Assembly (NCBI RefSeq): GCF_000240165.1
Contig: NC_017586.1
Location: 5,965,228-6,029,227, forward strand
Direction: 5' to 3'
Source: Streptantibioticus cattleyicolor NRRL 8057 = DSM 46488
Lineage (GTDB): Bacteria; Actinomycetota; Actinomycetes; Streptomycetales; Streptomycetaceae
DNA length: 64,000 nucleotides
The translations under genes were made by a program, and so were the position numbers. The notes under the pieces are model-generated. The model was not told the DNA's origin, searched no databases, and worked only from the letters and a program-made list of their open reading frames with translations. Of the stretch, positions 53,380 to 61,497 are shown in pieces (the stretch's first letter is position 1; each line of letters starts with the position of its first letter).

Positions 53380-53393
53380 CTCATTCGAATGAG
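53380..53393. promoter_or_regulatory. 14-bp perfect palindrome upstream of the sigma factor gene
   Basis: CTCATTCGAATGAG is a perfect palindrome in the 286-base gap between the sigma factor start and the terminator of the halogenase-like gene. Its position suggests an operator for a dimeric regulator. The same gap contains an A/T-rich patch near 53507-53520. Confidence 0.4.
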
Positions 53394-53543
53394 GTGTCCC
53401 GGGAATCGCCTCGGTGCTGTTCCGGAGGGCATCCGGAAATGTTTCCGAGAGAGCCGGTGAAATCGTCTCCCGGCGTGTATTACCGCCCCCGGCGTGGTCA
53501 TCTCTCCATATTTATTTTTCAGTCTTTCGAGGGACCTATCCGG

Positions 53544-53584
53544 CGGCAGGCCGGTGACACCGGGAAGGTGTCACCGGCCTGCCG
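53544..53584 (-). terminator. 18-bp stem hairpin after the halogenase-like gene
   Basis: Bases 53544-53561 pair perfectly with 53567-53584 around a 5-base loop. The hairpin starts 15 bases after the stop of the minus-strand flavoprotein gene. It separates that two-gene unit from the sigma factor region. Confidence 0.85.
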
Positions 53585-53598
53585 GGCCGCCACCGCAC

Positions 53599-55374
53599 TC
53601 AGCGCGGCGGCTCGCCCGTGGTACGCGGGGCCGGCTTGCGCGCCCAGTCCCGGTTCCAGTTGAACCACATGTCGCGCACCGTCTCGTTCACCAGCCGCGA
53701 GCCGTGCCGCAGCTCCGCGGCGTACGCCTGCACCGCCTCCCGGCCGACCAGCCCCGCGCCGCCGGTGAGGTACTTGCCGCGCACATGGCGCGGGGCGAAG
53801 AACTTCCCCCACACCAGCAGCTTCATCAGCGGCCACATCGTGAACGCCCGTGCCGGACACCGGTCCTCGGGGTCGAGCGTGCCCCACACCGCCGGGGAGA
53901 GCCCGCTCTCCCGCATGGCGTGGAAGAGCCTGGCCACCGTCTCCTCCCGGCTCAGCTCACCGGCCCGGTACGCCAGCATGGTGTCCCGGCACCGGGTGAA
54001 CATCTGCTCCACCCACGGGTTGTCGGCGCCCTGCAGCCCCCGGTACGGAGCCCGCTCCAGCATGGCGAAGACCGCCGGGTCCTGGGACTTCTCGAACTCG
54101 ACCGCCGCCTGGTTCTGCCCGTTGGTGCCGTACAGCGTGGTGAGCGTCCACACCCGGGTCCAGGCGTTCCACAGCTCGAAGTCGTCGAAGGAGATGTAAC
54201 TGCACGACACCAGGTCGTCGTAGAAGGCGAACATGCGCTTGATCCACACCTGGAGGTAGTCGAAGCGCTCGGTGGCGAAGTCCTGCTTGCGCACCGCGTC
54301 GATCAGCCGGTGCCCCAGCGCGTTGAGCGCCATCACCGTCACCGCCAGCCCGCTGGAGAACAGCGGGTCGATGAAGTCACTGGCGTGCGGCATCAGACAC
54401 CAGCGGTCGCCGACCACCTGGTCGGAGAAGAACTGCGTGCGGTCGGTGGCCACGTACGGCCGCACCGCCCGGGCGTTCGCGAACTGCCGCGCCACCGACG
54501 GGAACCGGCGCACGTGCTGCCAGAACTCCTCCTCCGGCGCCACCTCGGCCGGCCGCGGATAGCGCTCCATGTCCAGGTTGAGCCCCACGCTGCACAACCC
54601 GCTGGTGGACCCCGAGTGGTTGTCGAAGGGGATCACCCAGAACCATCCGCCCTCGAACAGGTGGTGCAGCGTGCCCTCGCTGAACGGGCTCGGCATCCCG
54701 TGCTGCTTGCGCGGCGGCCCCACGGTGTCGAACGGCAGCACGTTGACCATGTGGGTGTAGATGGTGCGCGACCGCGTACGGTACGGCGCCTCCTTGCGCA
54801 GCCCCAGCCGCTCCGGCAGCACGGCCCGCATCCCGCCCGCGTCCACCACGTACGACGCCTGGAAGGTGCCCTTCTCCCGGGTGACGAGGGTGACCCCGTC
54901 CTCCTCGAACTTCACGTCGTCCACCAGGGTGTGGGTGTACGCGGTCACCCCGTACTCCACGGCGACGCGGAACATGTAGGCGTCCACGTCCTGCCGGAAG
55001 TAGTGCGAGTCGGGCCCCAACGGCGGGCCCCAGGTGGGGTACTGGGTGCACTCCTTGGGCCGGGTCGGCTCCCCCTCGCGGTGGTAGACGAAGCCGAAGT
55101 TGCGCTTCACCCCGCAGTTGGAGGAGACGTTGCGGCGCAGCGCCGAGTTGGTGGCCAGGTGCTCGATCTCCGGGACGTCGTAGCGCCGGGCGAGCACCCG
55201 CAGCCCGAAGGTGGTCTCCGGCACGGTGGACTCGCCGATCGCGAACCTGGGGTGGCCGCTTCCCTCCAGCAGCAGCACCCGCACGCCATGGCGCGCCAGG
55301 ATGGCTCCCAGCATCGTCCCCCCGATGCCGCCGCCGATCACGGCCACATCGAACACACGCTGGTCGTCTTGCAT
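53599..55374 (-). CDS. Flavin-dependent halogenase-family protein
   Basis: This is a 591-residue FAD-binding protein. The dinucleotide loop is VAVIGGGIGG (residues 12-19), and the halogenase-type W-x-W-x-I-P motif appears as GWFWVIP at 243-249, followed by the FIDPLFSSGLAV segment near residue 340. These are hallmarks of flavin-dependent halogenases and close monooxygenase relatives that use reduced flavin. Lys90 in GVKRNFGF is a candidate for the halogenase active-site lysine, but I cannot align it firmly. It is preceded by the HD-domain gene with 33 bases between, so the two are probably one transcript. Confidence 0.8.
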   Translation of the reverse strand: MQDDQRVFDVAVIGGGIGGTMLGAILARHGVRVLLLEGSGHPRFAIGESTVPETTFGLRVLARRYDVPEIEHLATNSALRRNVSSNCGVKRNFGFVYHREGEPTRPKECTQYPTWGPPLGPDSHYFRQDVDAYMFRVAVEYGVTAYTHTLVDDVKFEEDGVTLVTREKGTFQASYVVDAGGMRAVLPERLGLRKEAPYRTRSRTIYTHMVNVLPFDTVGPPRKQHGMPSPFSEGTLHHLFEGGWFWVIPFDNHSGSTSGLCSVGLNLDMERYPRPAEVAPEEEFWQHVRRFPSVARQFANARAVRPYVATDRTQFFSDQVVGDRWCLMPHASDFIDPLFSSGLAVTVMALNALGHRLIDAVRKQDFATERFDYLQVWIKRMFAFYDDLVSCSYISFDDFELWNAWTRVWTLTTLYGTNGQNQAAVEFEKSQDPAVFAMLERAPYRGLQGADNPWVEQMFTRCRDTMLAYRAGELSREETVARLFHAMRESGLSPAVWGTLDPEDRCPARAFTMWPLMKLLVWGKFFAPRHVRGKYLTGGAGLVGREAVQAYAAELRHGSRLVNETVRDMWFNWNRDWARKPAPRTTGEPPR

Positions 55375-55407
55375 GTCTCGGTCCTTTCACGACACGGGAA
55401 GCGGCGG

Positions 55408-56067
55408 TCAAGCGGTCGTCCGGCGGCCCGCGGCGGACGGCCCGGGCGCCGTGCGGTGCAGCCGGCAGGCGGCCAGCCGCACGGTGAAGGTGAGCGGGAA
55501 CCACGGCGTCGGGGCGAGCGCGGCCAGCCGGCGGCGCTCACCGGGCACCTGCCGCCCGCCCCGCCCGGTCACATCGAGCCAGGCCCCGAAGTGCAGCAGC
55601 CGCGCCTCGGTGCCGGCGCCCCGCCCCGGCCACGGCCGCATGTGTCCGGAAACCGCGCGCACCAGCGCCCGCCGGCGGGCCTCACCCACCGCGTGGGCCA
55701 CCAGGAAGCGGTCGAGCACCGCCGCCGAACGGCGCGGGAACGGACCCCGTCCGGCGGCGGCACCGGTGAGTCCGGTGTCGTGGAAGGCGGCGGCGGCCAG
55801 CAGCCCCGGCGCGTCGTAGCCGACACCGTGGCGCCGGGCGTAGGCGTCGGCCAGCAGGAAGGTGCGCAGCGAATGCACCGCGATCTCCGGCGGCACCAAC
55901 CGGTCCAGCGCGTCCAGCGCGTCGTCCACCAGCGGCCGGCCGAGCAGCCGGGCCAGCGCCGGCTCGGCCAGCAGCCCGCGCCAGGCGGCCGGCCCCGGGG
56001 CGGCCCGGTCCGCCCACCGTACGTCGTCCCCGTCCCGGTCCTGGCCGTCCGCGAACAAAGCCCCCAT
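55408..56067 (-). CDS. HD-domain protein (cyanamide hydratase/phosphohydrolase-like)
   Basis: This is a 219-residue protein with a compact HD fold: His65 in IAVHSLRTFLLADAY and the His96-Asp97 pair in AAAAFHDTGLTG, all likely metal ligands. The spacing resembles cyanamide-hydratase-like HD proteins. The C-terminal third is basic and less conserved. The substrate is unknown. It probably shares a promoter with the halogenase-like gene downstream and is divergent from the antiporter unit. Confidence 0.7.
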   Translation of the reverse strand: MGALFADGQDRDGDDVRWADRAAPGPAAWRGLLAEPALARLLGRPLVDDALDALDRLVPPEIAVHSLRTFLLADAYARRHGVGYDAPGLLAAAAFHDTGLTGAAAGRGPFPRRSAAVLDRFLVAHAVGEARRRALVRAVSGHMRPWPGRGAGTEARLLHFGAWLDVTGRGGRQVPGERRRLAALAPTPWFPLTFTVRLAACRLHRTAPGPSAAGRRTTA

Positions 56068-56273
56068 GCGCCGCTCGCCCCCCTGGATCCACCGTGCGCT
56101 GTGCCGGTCTCACCCCTCTTTACGCGCCAACCGGCGTCAACCCTGCGCGCGTTGACACACTGCCGCGCACCGGAGGCGACAAGGCGGTGGCCTGAGTTCG
56201 CCGCCCGGCCGTCCGTGGTGGGTAACTTGGCAAGGATCGGTCGGTTCACGCGGGGAGCGACCCAGGAGTTCAC

Positions 56274-56369
56274 ATGAACCACATAGCGTCCACCGGTTCC
56301 CATCGACTCCTTCCGGCCAAGGCCACCGGATGCCCGTACCGGGCGACGGGGGGCCGCCGGGATGGCTGA
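56274..56369 (+). CDS. 31-residue leader ORF overlapping the antiporter start
   Basis: An ATG at 56274 follows CCAGGAGTTCAC, a good ribosome site. The frame encodes 31 residues beginning MNHIASTGSHRLLPAK. Its TGA at 56367-56369 lies just inside the antiporter gene, whose ATG is at 56362, giving an 8-base overlap. The antiporter start has only a G-rich run upstream. This suggests translational coupling or a regulatory leader. Confidence 0.4.
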   Translation: MNHIASTGSHRLLPAKATGCPYRATGGRRDG

Positions 56370-57786
56370 CGCCGAAAACCTGCGCCCGGCGGTCACCGCG
56401 CGCCGGGCCCTGCTGAGTTACGGAGCGCTGGTCGGCATCCCGGTGGCGGCCACCGCGCTCATCGTGGTGGCCATCGGCTACCCCGGCACCGCCGCGCCGC
56501 ACGCCGCCGCCTCCGGTGCCAACACCACCTACCGGATTCTGGCGGCACTGGCCCTGGTCACCGCCGGCGCGGGCGGCGCGGGGGTGCTCGCGCGGCGGCT
56601 GGGCCAGCCCCGGGTGGTCGGCGAGATAGCCGCCGGGGTCCTCCTCGGCCCCTCCGTCCTCGGCGCGCTCGCGCCGGGGGTGCAGCACTGGCTGCTGCCG
56701 CCGGAGGTCCTCCCGGTGCTGAGCGCGCTCGGCCAGATCGGCGTCTCCCTCTTCATGTTCACCGTGGGGCTGGAGCTGTCGGTGGGCACCCTGCGCAGCA
56801 ACGGACTGACGGCATCGGCCCTTATCGGCCATTCCGGGATCGCGCTGCCGTTCCTGGCCGGCGTGGTGGCCGCCGTCACGCTCCCCGCGAGCTACCGGCC
56901 GCCCGGCGCCTCCACCGCCCCCTACGTGCTCTTCATGGGGCTGAGCCTGAGCATCACCGCGGTGCCGGTACTGGCCCGGGTCCTGGCCGAGGAGGGGCTG
57001 CTGCGCACCGGACTGGGCACGCTGGCGATGGCCTCGGCCGGGGTGGCCGACGTCACCGCCTGGTGCCTGCTGGCGCTGGTGCTCGCCGTCGCCCGCGGCG
57101 GCTCGCTGCTGGGCGCCGCCGTCACCGTCGGCTGGGTCGCCCTCTTCGCGCTGGTGGTCTGGTACGGGCTGCGTCCGCTGCTGGCCAGGTGGCTCGACCC
57201 GGCGCGTCCGGACACCCCGCTGGCGATGGCCCGCACCGCGACCATCGTGCTGGTCAGCGTCCTGCTGTGCGCGCTGGCCACCGAACGCATCGGCGTCCAC
57301 GCGCTGTTCGGCGCGGTCGCCGCCGGTCTGGCGATGCCCCGCACCGCCGCGGTACGCCAGATCACCTGGCGCATCGAAGGGCTCACCACCTGGCTGCTGC
57401 TGCCCTCGTTCTTCATGACCGTGGGGCTGAGCACCCGGCTGGGCACGGTGGGCGGGGCGACCGGCTGGCTGTGCTGCGGGGCGGTGCTGCTGGCCGCGGC
57501 GGCCGGCAAGTTCGTCGGCACGCTCGTCCCGGCCCGGCTGATGCGTTTCGACTGGCGCAGTTCGGCACAGCTGGGCGCCATGATGAACTGCCGCGGGCTG
57601 ACCGAGCTGATCATCCTCAACACCGGACTCGCGGCCGGGCTGCTCTCCCGCGGGCTGTTCGCCATGATGGTGGTGATGGCGCTGGTGACCACCGCCATGA
57701 CCTCCCCGCTGCTGCGGCTCTTCGGCCACCGGCGGCCCCGGCAGCCGGCCGCCGGGGCGGCGCCGGAGTGTGCGCCGCCGGGGTGA
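56362..57786 (+). CDS. CPA2-family cation:proton antiporter (Kef/NapA-like)
   Basis: This is a 474-residue membrane protein with about twelve helices. Typical CPA2 segments are LGQPRVVGEIAAGVLLGPSVLG near residue 80, LSALGQIGVSLFMFTVGLEL near 120, and the FLAGVVAAV and SITAVPVLARVL helices, where acidic or polar residues form the ion path. The C-terminal half has the NCRGLTELIILNTGL motif. It exchanges Na+ or K+ for protons, or secures resistance to toxic organic ions. A perfect 16-bp terminator stem follows. Confidence 0.9.
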   Translation: MADAENLRPAVTARRALLSYGALVGIPVAATALIVVAIGYPGTAAPHAAASGANTTYRILAALALVTAGAGGAGVLARRLGQPRVVGEIAAGVLLGPSVLGALAPGVQHWLLPPEVLPVLSALGQIGVSLFMFTVGLELSVGTLRSNGLTASALIGHSGIALPFLAGVVAAVTLPASYRPPGASTAPYVLFMGLSLSITAVPVLARVLAEEGLLRTGLGTLAMASAGVADVTAWCLLALVLAVARGGSLLGAAVTVGWVALFALVVWYGLRPLLARWLDPARPDTPLAMARTATIVLVSVLLCALATERIGVHALFGAVAAGLAMPRTAAVRQITWRIEGLTTWLLLPSFFMTVGLSTRLGTVGGATGWLCCGAVLLAAAAGKFVGTLVPARLMRFDWRSSAQLGAMMNCRGLTELIILNTGLAAGLLSRGLFAMMVVMALVTTAMTSPLLRLFGHRRPRQPAAGAAPECAPPG

Positions 57787-57800
57787 CCACCGGCCACGCC

Positions 57801-57836
57801 GTCACGGTGGCGCGGGCGCCCCCGCGCCACCGTGAC
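57801..57836 (+). terminator. 16-bp stem hairpin after the antiporter gene
   Basis: GTCACGGTGGCGCGGG (57801-57816) pairs perfectly with 57821-57836 around the loop CGCC. It starts 15 bases after the stop codon. Its right arm covers the GTG at 57832, so that codon is an unlikely start for the next gene. Confidence 0.85.
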
Positions 57837-57855
57837 CGCGCTGCCGCCCGCGGAC

Positions 57856-58326
57856 ATGGCGAAGGAGCCGACGGTGCTCAAGGGCTTCAAGAACTTCCTG
57901 ATGCGTGGCGACGTCGTGGTGGTCGCCATCGGGCTGATCACGGCGATCGCCTTCAGCACGCTGATCAAGTCGTTCACCGACGACGTGATCAACCCCCTCA
58001 TCGCCCGCGCCCAGGGCGGCCGTTCCCTCGGACTCGGCTGGCAGCTCGGCAGGCCCGGCAACCGGGCGACCTACCTGGACATCGGCTCGTTCGTCTCGAC
58101 CGTCATCTACTTCGTCATCTTCATGGCCGTGGTGTACTTCGTGATCGTGGTGCCCTACCGCCACTACCAGCAGCGCCGCGGCCTCCAGGTCTTCGGCGCT
58201 CCGGTGGCGGTCACCACCTGCCCCGCCTGCCTGTCCCCGGACATCCCGCGCGGCGCCACCCGCTGCCGGTACTGCGGCGCCGACCTGCCGCCTCACCACG
58301 CCACCGGCAACGCCGCCACGCCGTAG
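57856..58326 (+). CDS. mscL: MscL mechanosensitive channel with C-terminal zinc ribbon
   Basis: This is a 156-residue large-conductance mechanosensitive channel. The N-terminal VLKGFKNFLMRGDVVVVAIGL leads into TM1, a periplasmic loop follows, and TM2 is VSTVIYFVIFMAVVYFVIVVPY. The C-terminus has an added zinc-ribbon-like module with Cys122, Cys125, Cys137 and Cys140 (CPAC...CRYC). Classical MscL ends in a helical bundle instead. The ATG at 57856 is chosen over a GTG within the terminator hairpin. The last 34 bases overlap the convergent P450 gene. Confidence 0.88.
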   Translation: MAKEPTVLKGFKNFLMRGDVVVVAIGLITAIAFSTLIKSFTDDVINPLIARAQGGRSLGLGWQLGRPGNRATYLDIGSFVSTVIYFVIFMAVVYFVIVVPYRHYQQRRGLQVFGAPVAVTTCPACLSPDIPRGATRCRYCGADLPPHHATGNAATP

Positions 58327-59483
58327 ATGATCACCTCCGGCCGGAAGACGATCTCCTCGAACGGCACCGCCAGCCGCAGCCCCGGCAGCCGGCGCCACAA
58401 CGTGGCCAGCGCCACCTCCAGCTCGATGCGGGCCAGCCGGTGGCCCAGGCACCGCCGCACCCCGTAGCCGAAGGCCAGATGGCGCCGGGCCGGCCGGGTC
58501 ACCTCCAGCGCGTCCGGCTCGGCGAAGACCTCCGCGTCCCGGTTGGCCGCCGAGACCATGCACAACACACCCTCGCCGGGCCGGATCAGCTGCCCGGCCA
58601 CGGTCACCTCCTCGGTGGCCGCCCGGGCCACCCCGGCCTGGATCACCGTCAGATAGCGCAGCAGCTCGTCCACCGCCCCCGGCACCAGACCCGGCCGCCC
58701 GCGCAACCGGGCCAACTGCTCCGGATTACGCAGCAACGCCAGCACCGACAGCGCGATCATGTTGGTGGTGGTCTCGTACCCGGCCAGCAGCAGCAACTGC
58801 GCCAGCCCCGCGATCTCCCGGGTCGACAGCTCACCCTGCGCGGCGAGCCGGCCCACCACGCTGCCGTCCGGCGCCCGCCGCAACGTGGCGGCCAGCCGCT
58901 CCAGGTACCCCAGCAGCTCCACCGCCGCCCGCTGGATCTCCTCCGGGTCGCCGTGGTGGTCGACCAGCAGGCAGGCACGGCGGTGGAAGAAGGCGTGGTC
59001 CTCGTAGGGCACCCCGAGCACCAGGCAGATCACCCGGGACGGCAGCGGCAGGGCGAGCGCGGTGACCAGATCGGCCCGGGTGCCCCCGGCCGCCATCTCC
59101 TCCAGCAGCTCGTCGGCGATCCGCTGGACGCGCGGGCGCAGCGCCTCCATCGCGGCGCCCCGGAAGTACCCGGGCACCAGCCGCTGCAACCGCTCGTACC
59201 CGCCGCTGTCCATGCCCAGCAGCGCCGGGTTGTCCCGCATCAGCGCCCGGTAGCCCGGGGTGGGGAAGGGGTAGCCGGGGCGGTGCGGGTCCGAGCTGAA
59301 CCGCGGGTCGGCCAGGACCGCCCGCACGTCCTGGTAACGGGTGACGATCCACGGCGTGGAGCCGTCCCACAGCGTGCCCCGGGCGATGGGGGCCTGCCGG
59401 TAGGCGGGCGGCGGGGCGAACGGGCAGGCACCGCGCGGCGCGGGGAGCTGCAGGTCCGGCAGCGGCTGGTGGGAGAGGGTCAT
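58293..59483 (-). CDS. Cytochrome P450 (class I bacterial type)
   Basis: This is a 396-residue soluble P450. The I-helix oxygen motif is LAGYETTTN (the usual His/Asp position is Tyr), the K-helix motif is DELLR, and the haem-ligand loop is FGYGVRRCLGHRLA. Length and motifs match CYP105/107-like macrolide or terpene hydroxylases. It needs a ferredoxin, not encoded here. It is probably a tailoring enzyme for the terpenoid cluster to its right, and it is downstream of another P450 gene on the same strand. Confidence 0.95.
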   Translation of the reverse strand: MTLSHQPLPDLQLPAPRGACPFAPPPAYRQAPIARGTLWDGSTPWIVTRYQDVRAVLADPRFSSDPHRPGYPFPTPGYRALMRDNPALLGMDSGGYERLQRLVPGYFRGAAMEALRPRVQRIADELLEEMAAGGTRADLVTALALPLPSRVICLVLGVPYEDHAFFHRRACLLVDHHGDPEEIQRAAVELLGYLERLAATLRRAPDGSVVGRLAAQGELSTREIAGLAQLLLLAGYETTTNMIALSVLALLRNPEQLARLRGRPGLVPGAVDELLRYLTVIQAGVARAATEEVTVAGQLIRPGEGVLCMVSAANRDAEVFAEPDALEVTRPARRHLAFGYGVRRCLGHRLARIELEVALATLWRRLPGLRLAVPFEEIVFRPEVIIYGVAALPVAW

Positions 59484-59531
59484 CGGGCTCGCATTCGTCG
59501 GTGGGGACGATGGGGACGTGGGGACGGCCGG

Positions 59532-60782
59532 TCAGGTACGCCGGCGCACGACGGCCGGCAGCGGTCCGCCGGGCCGCAGATTGGCGCCGAACACCGGGGC
59601 GGCGGGGGGATCGCGCAACTCGACGGTGAACGCGGGCAGCAGCCGGGCCAGCAGCGCGGCCGTTTCCCGCAACGCGAACTGCTGCCCCAGACAGGCGCGC
59701 GGACCGAGGCCGAACGGGACGTACGCGCCGGGGTGCGCCGGCCGCACCCCGCCGGGCAGGAAGCGCGCCGGATCGAAACGCTCCGGGTCGGGCCACCACG
59801 CGGGCTCCCGGTGCGTCAGGTACGGGCACACCAGCACCCCGCTGCCGGCCGCCACACGCCGCCCGCCGAGCACGTCGTCCCGCGCCGCGCACCGGGGCAC
59901 CAGCCACACCGCCGGGTACAGCCGCAGCGTCTCCGCCACCAGCGCCCCGGGCTCCGACGTCCGCGGCACGTGGATATTCTGATGCAGCATCAGAAACAGC
60001 CAGGCGAGCGTCTGCGCCGTGGTCTCGTGGCCCGCCACCAGCAGCGTCACCAGTTCGTCGCGGACCAGCCGGTCGGGGTCGCCGGCGTCGGAGCCGGAGG
60101 CGTCCAGCAGCAGGTCGAGCAGGGCGTCCGAGGGGCCGTGGGCGGCCCGGCGGGCGCGGGCGGCGGCGATCACCCGGCGGGCGGTGGCGTCGATCCGGCC
60201 GAGCGCCGCCCCGACCTCGGCCGGATCGCCCGTCGGGGCCCCCGCGGTGGTGGGTAGCGCGGCCACCACGGTGTCCACCGCGGCCAGTTCGCGGTGGGCC
60301 GCCTCGTCCAGCGGGTCCCCGGTGAGCGCCCGCCAGATGGTGTCCAGGGCGAAGAACCGCATGTCCTCGCCGACGTCGACCAGGTCGCCGGTGCCGGCCG
60401 CCGCCGACCAGCGCCGCGCGATCCGCTCCGCCGCCGCGGCGATCCCGGCCTCGTACCGCCGCACCCCGGTGACCGTGAACCGGGCCTGGAGGAGGCGGCG
60501 TTGGCGCTTCCAGGCGTCCCCGGTCGCGGTGATCAGACCGTCCCCGAGCAGCGCCCGGGCCCGGTGCGAGTGCTTGACGTAGACCTCCGGGCGGCACGCC
60601 AGCACCTGGCGCACCTGCTCCGGATCGGTCACCAGCGTCATCGGCCGCCCGTCCAGCTCGAACGCGGCCGGCGAGCCGTGCCCGGCGGCCCGGGTCAGCA
60701 CCTCGATCAGCGCCGGGCCGGGCGGGGCCTGCCGGGCGGGAGTTGACGGCGCCTGGGGCGGGCGGGGGACGGCCGCGGTCAA
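59532..60782 (-). CDS. Cytochrome P450 with a TTG start
   Basis: This is a 416-residue P450 closer to the CYP4/CYP102-like fold. Its I-helix is LLVAGHETTAQTLAW, the K-helix ETLRLYP, the PERF region FDPARFLPGG, and the haem loop FGLGPRACLGQQFA. The stretch between the I- and K-helices (LMLHQNIHVPRTSEPGALVA) is shorter than usual, and its coding bases include a small AT-rich inverted repeat (59979-59993). The TTG at 60782 has an AGGAG seven bases upstream. It is divergent from the NUDIX/cyclase genes, a typical terpenoid tailoring arrangement. Confidence 0.93.
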   Translation of the reverse strand: MTAAVPRPPQAPSTPARQAPPGPALIEVLTRAAGHGSPAAFELDGRPMTLVTDPEQVRQVLACRPEVYVKHSHRARALLGDGLITATGDAWKRQRRLLQARFTVTGVRRYEAGIAAAAERIARRWSAAAGTGDLVDVGEDMRFFALDTIWRALTGDPLDEAAHRELAAVDTVVAALPTTAGAPTGDPAEVGAALGRIDATARRVIAAARARRAAHGPSDALLDLLLDASGSDAGDPDRLVRDELVTLLVAGHETTAQTLAWLFLMLHQNIHVPRTSEPGALVAETLRLYPAVWLVPRCAARDDVLGGRRVAAGSGVLVCPYLTHREPAWWPDPERFDPARFLPGGVRPAHPGAYVPFGLGPRACLGQQFALRETAALLARLLPAFTVELRDPPAAPVFGANLRPGGPLPAVVRRRT

Positions 60783-60905
60783 TGGGGTTCTCCTGCTCGG
60801 CCCGGCCCCGGGCCGGACGCGCACGGACTTTGACAGCACGGAGTGTATGCGTTTCGATACGTAGTGCAAACTCCGATCCCGGGCAAGCGATCGACGGTAA
60901 CGGCA

Positions 60906-61400
60906 ATGGGGATGATCGACGGCATGGCACCCGAGACGGTCGACTACGTCGACGTGCGGGACCGGCCGGTCCGCCGCGGCCCGCGCGGCCGGGCCGCCCG
61001 GTACGGCCTGCACTACCGGGTGGCCGCCACCGTGTGCACCGATCCGCTCGGCCGGGTGCTGGTCTACCGCCGCCCCGCCGACGCCGCCGTCCTCCCCGGC
61101 CACCACGACGTCCTGATCGGCGGCTCGGTCCGGGCCGGGGAGAGCTACCTGGCCGCCGCCGCCCGTGAACTCGCCGAGGAACTGGGGGTACGGCCACCCC
61201 TGCGCGAGATATACCGCAGCCGGCAGACCGCCGGGCCGGGGCCGTGCTGGCTCACCGTCCACCACGCCACCGTCACCGGCCCGCTGCGCCCCGACCCGCG
61301 CGAGATCGCCTGGTGCGACTGGGTCCCGGCGGGGGCGGCAGGTTCCCTGCGCCCCTTCGTCCCCGCCGGACGGACAGCGGTGACCCGGCTCCTCGGCTGA
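60906..61400 (+). CDS. NUDIX hydrolase next to the terpene cyclase
   Basis: This is a NUDIX protein of about 164 residues. The full Nudix box GGSVRAGESYLAAAARELAEELGV fits G-x5-E-x7-R-E-U-x-E-E-x-G-U exactly, so the metal-binding catalytic core is intact. The family removes nucleoside or prenyl diphosphates. Its place 97 bases before a class II cyclase gene suggests it could remove the diphosphate that such cyclases leave on their product, or act as an isopentenyl-diphosphate-like enzyme. The start is uncertain: ATGs at 60906, 60912 and 60924 are in frame. Confidence 0.85.
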   Translation: MGMIDGMAPETVDYVDVRDRPVRRGPRGRAARYGLHYRVAATVCTDPLGRVLVYRRPADAAVLPGHHDVLIGGSVRAGESYLAAAARELAEELGVRPPLREIYRSRQTAGPGPCWLTVHHATVTGPLRPDPREIAWCDWVPAGAAGSLRPFVPAGRTAVTRLLG

Positions 61401-61497
61401 GCCCGGCCGGCGCGCCGGGCGGCCCGCGGCCCCCGGCCCGGTCCCCGAGCGGCCCCGGGTACGGCCCTCCGGGACGTCATCCAACGAAAGACCCTTG

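Noticed and set aside
57832-57855. GTG start for mscL at 57832
   Set aside because: It lies in the right arm of a 16-bp terminator hairpin and has no ribosome site. The MscL fold starts after the ATG at 57856.
59502-59526. Three near-tandem TGGGGACG copies between the two minus-strand P450 genes
   Set aside because: Only three short units in a 48-base spacer; simple G-rich slippage explains them and they do not resemble an operator I know.
61401-61420. 7-bp GC hairpin after the NUDIX gene
   Set aside because: Chance hairpins of this size are frequent here. I do not use it to split the NUDIX and cyclase genes into separate transcripts.
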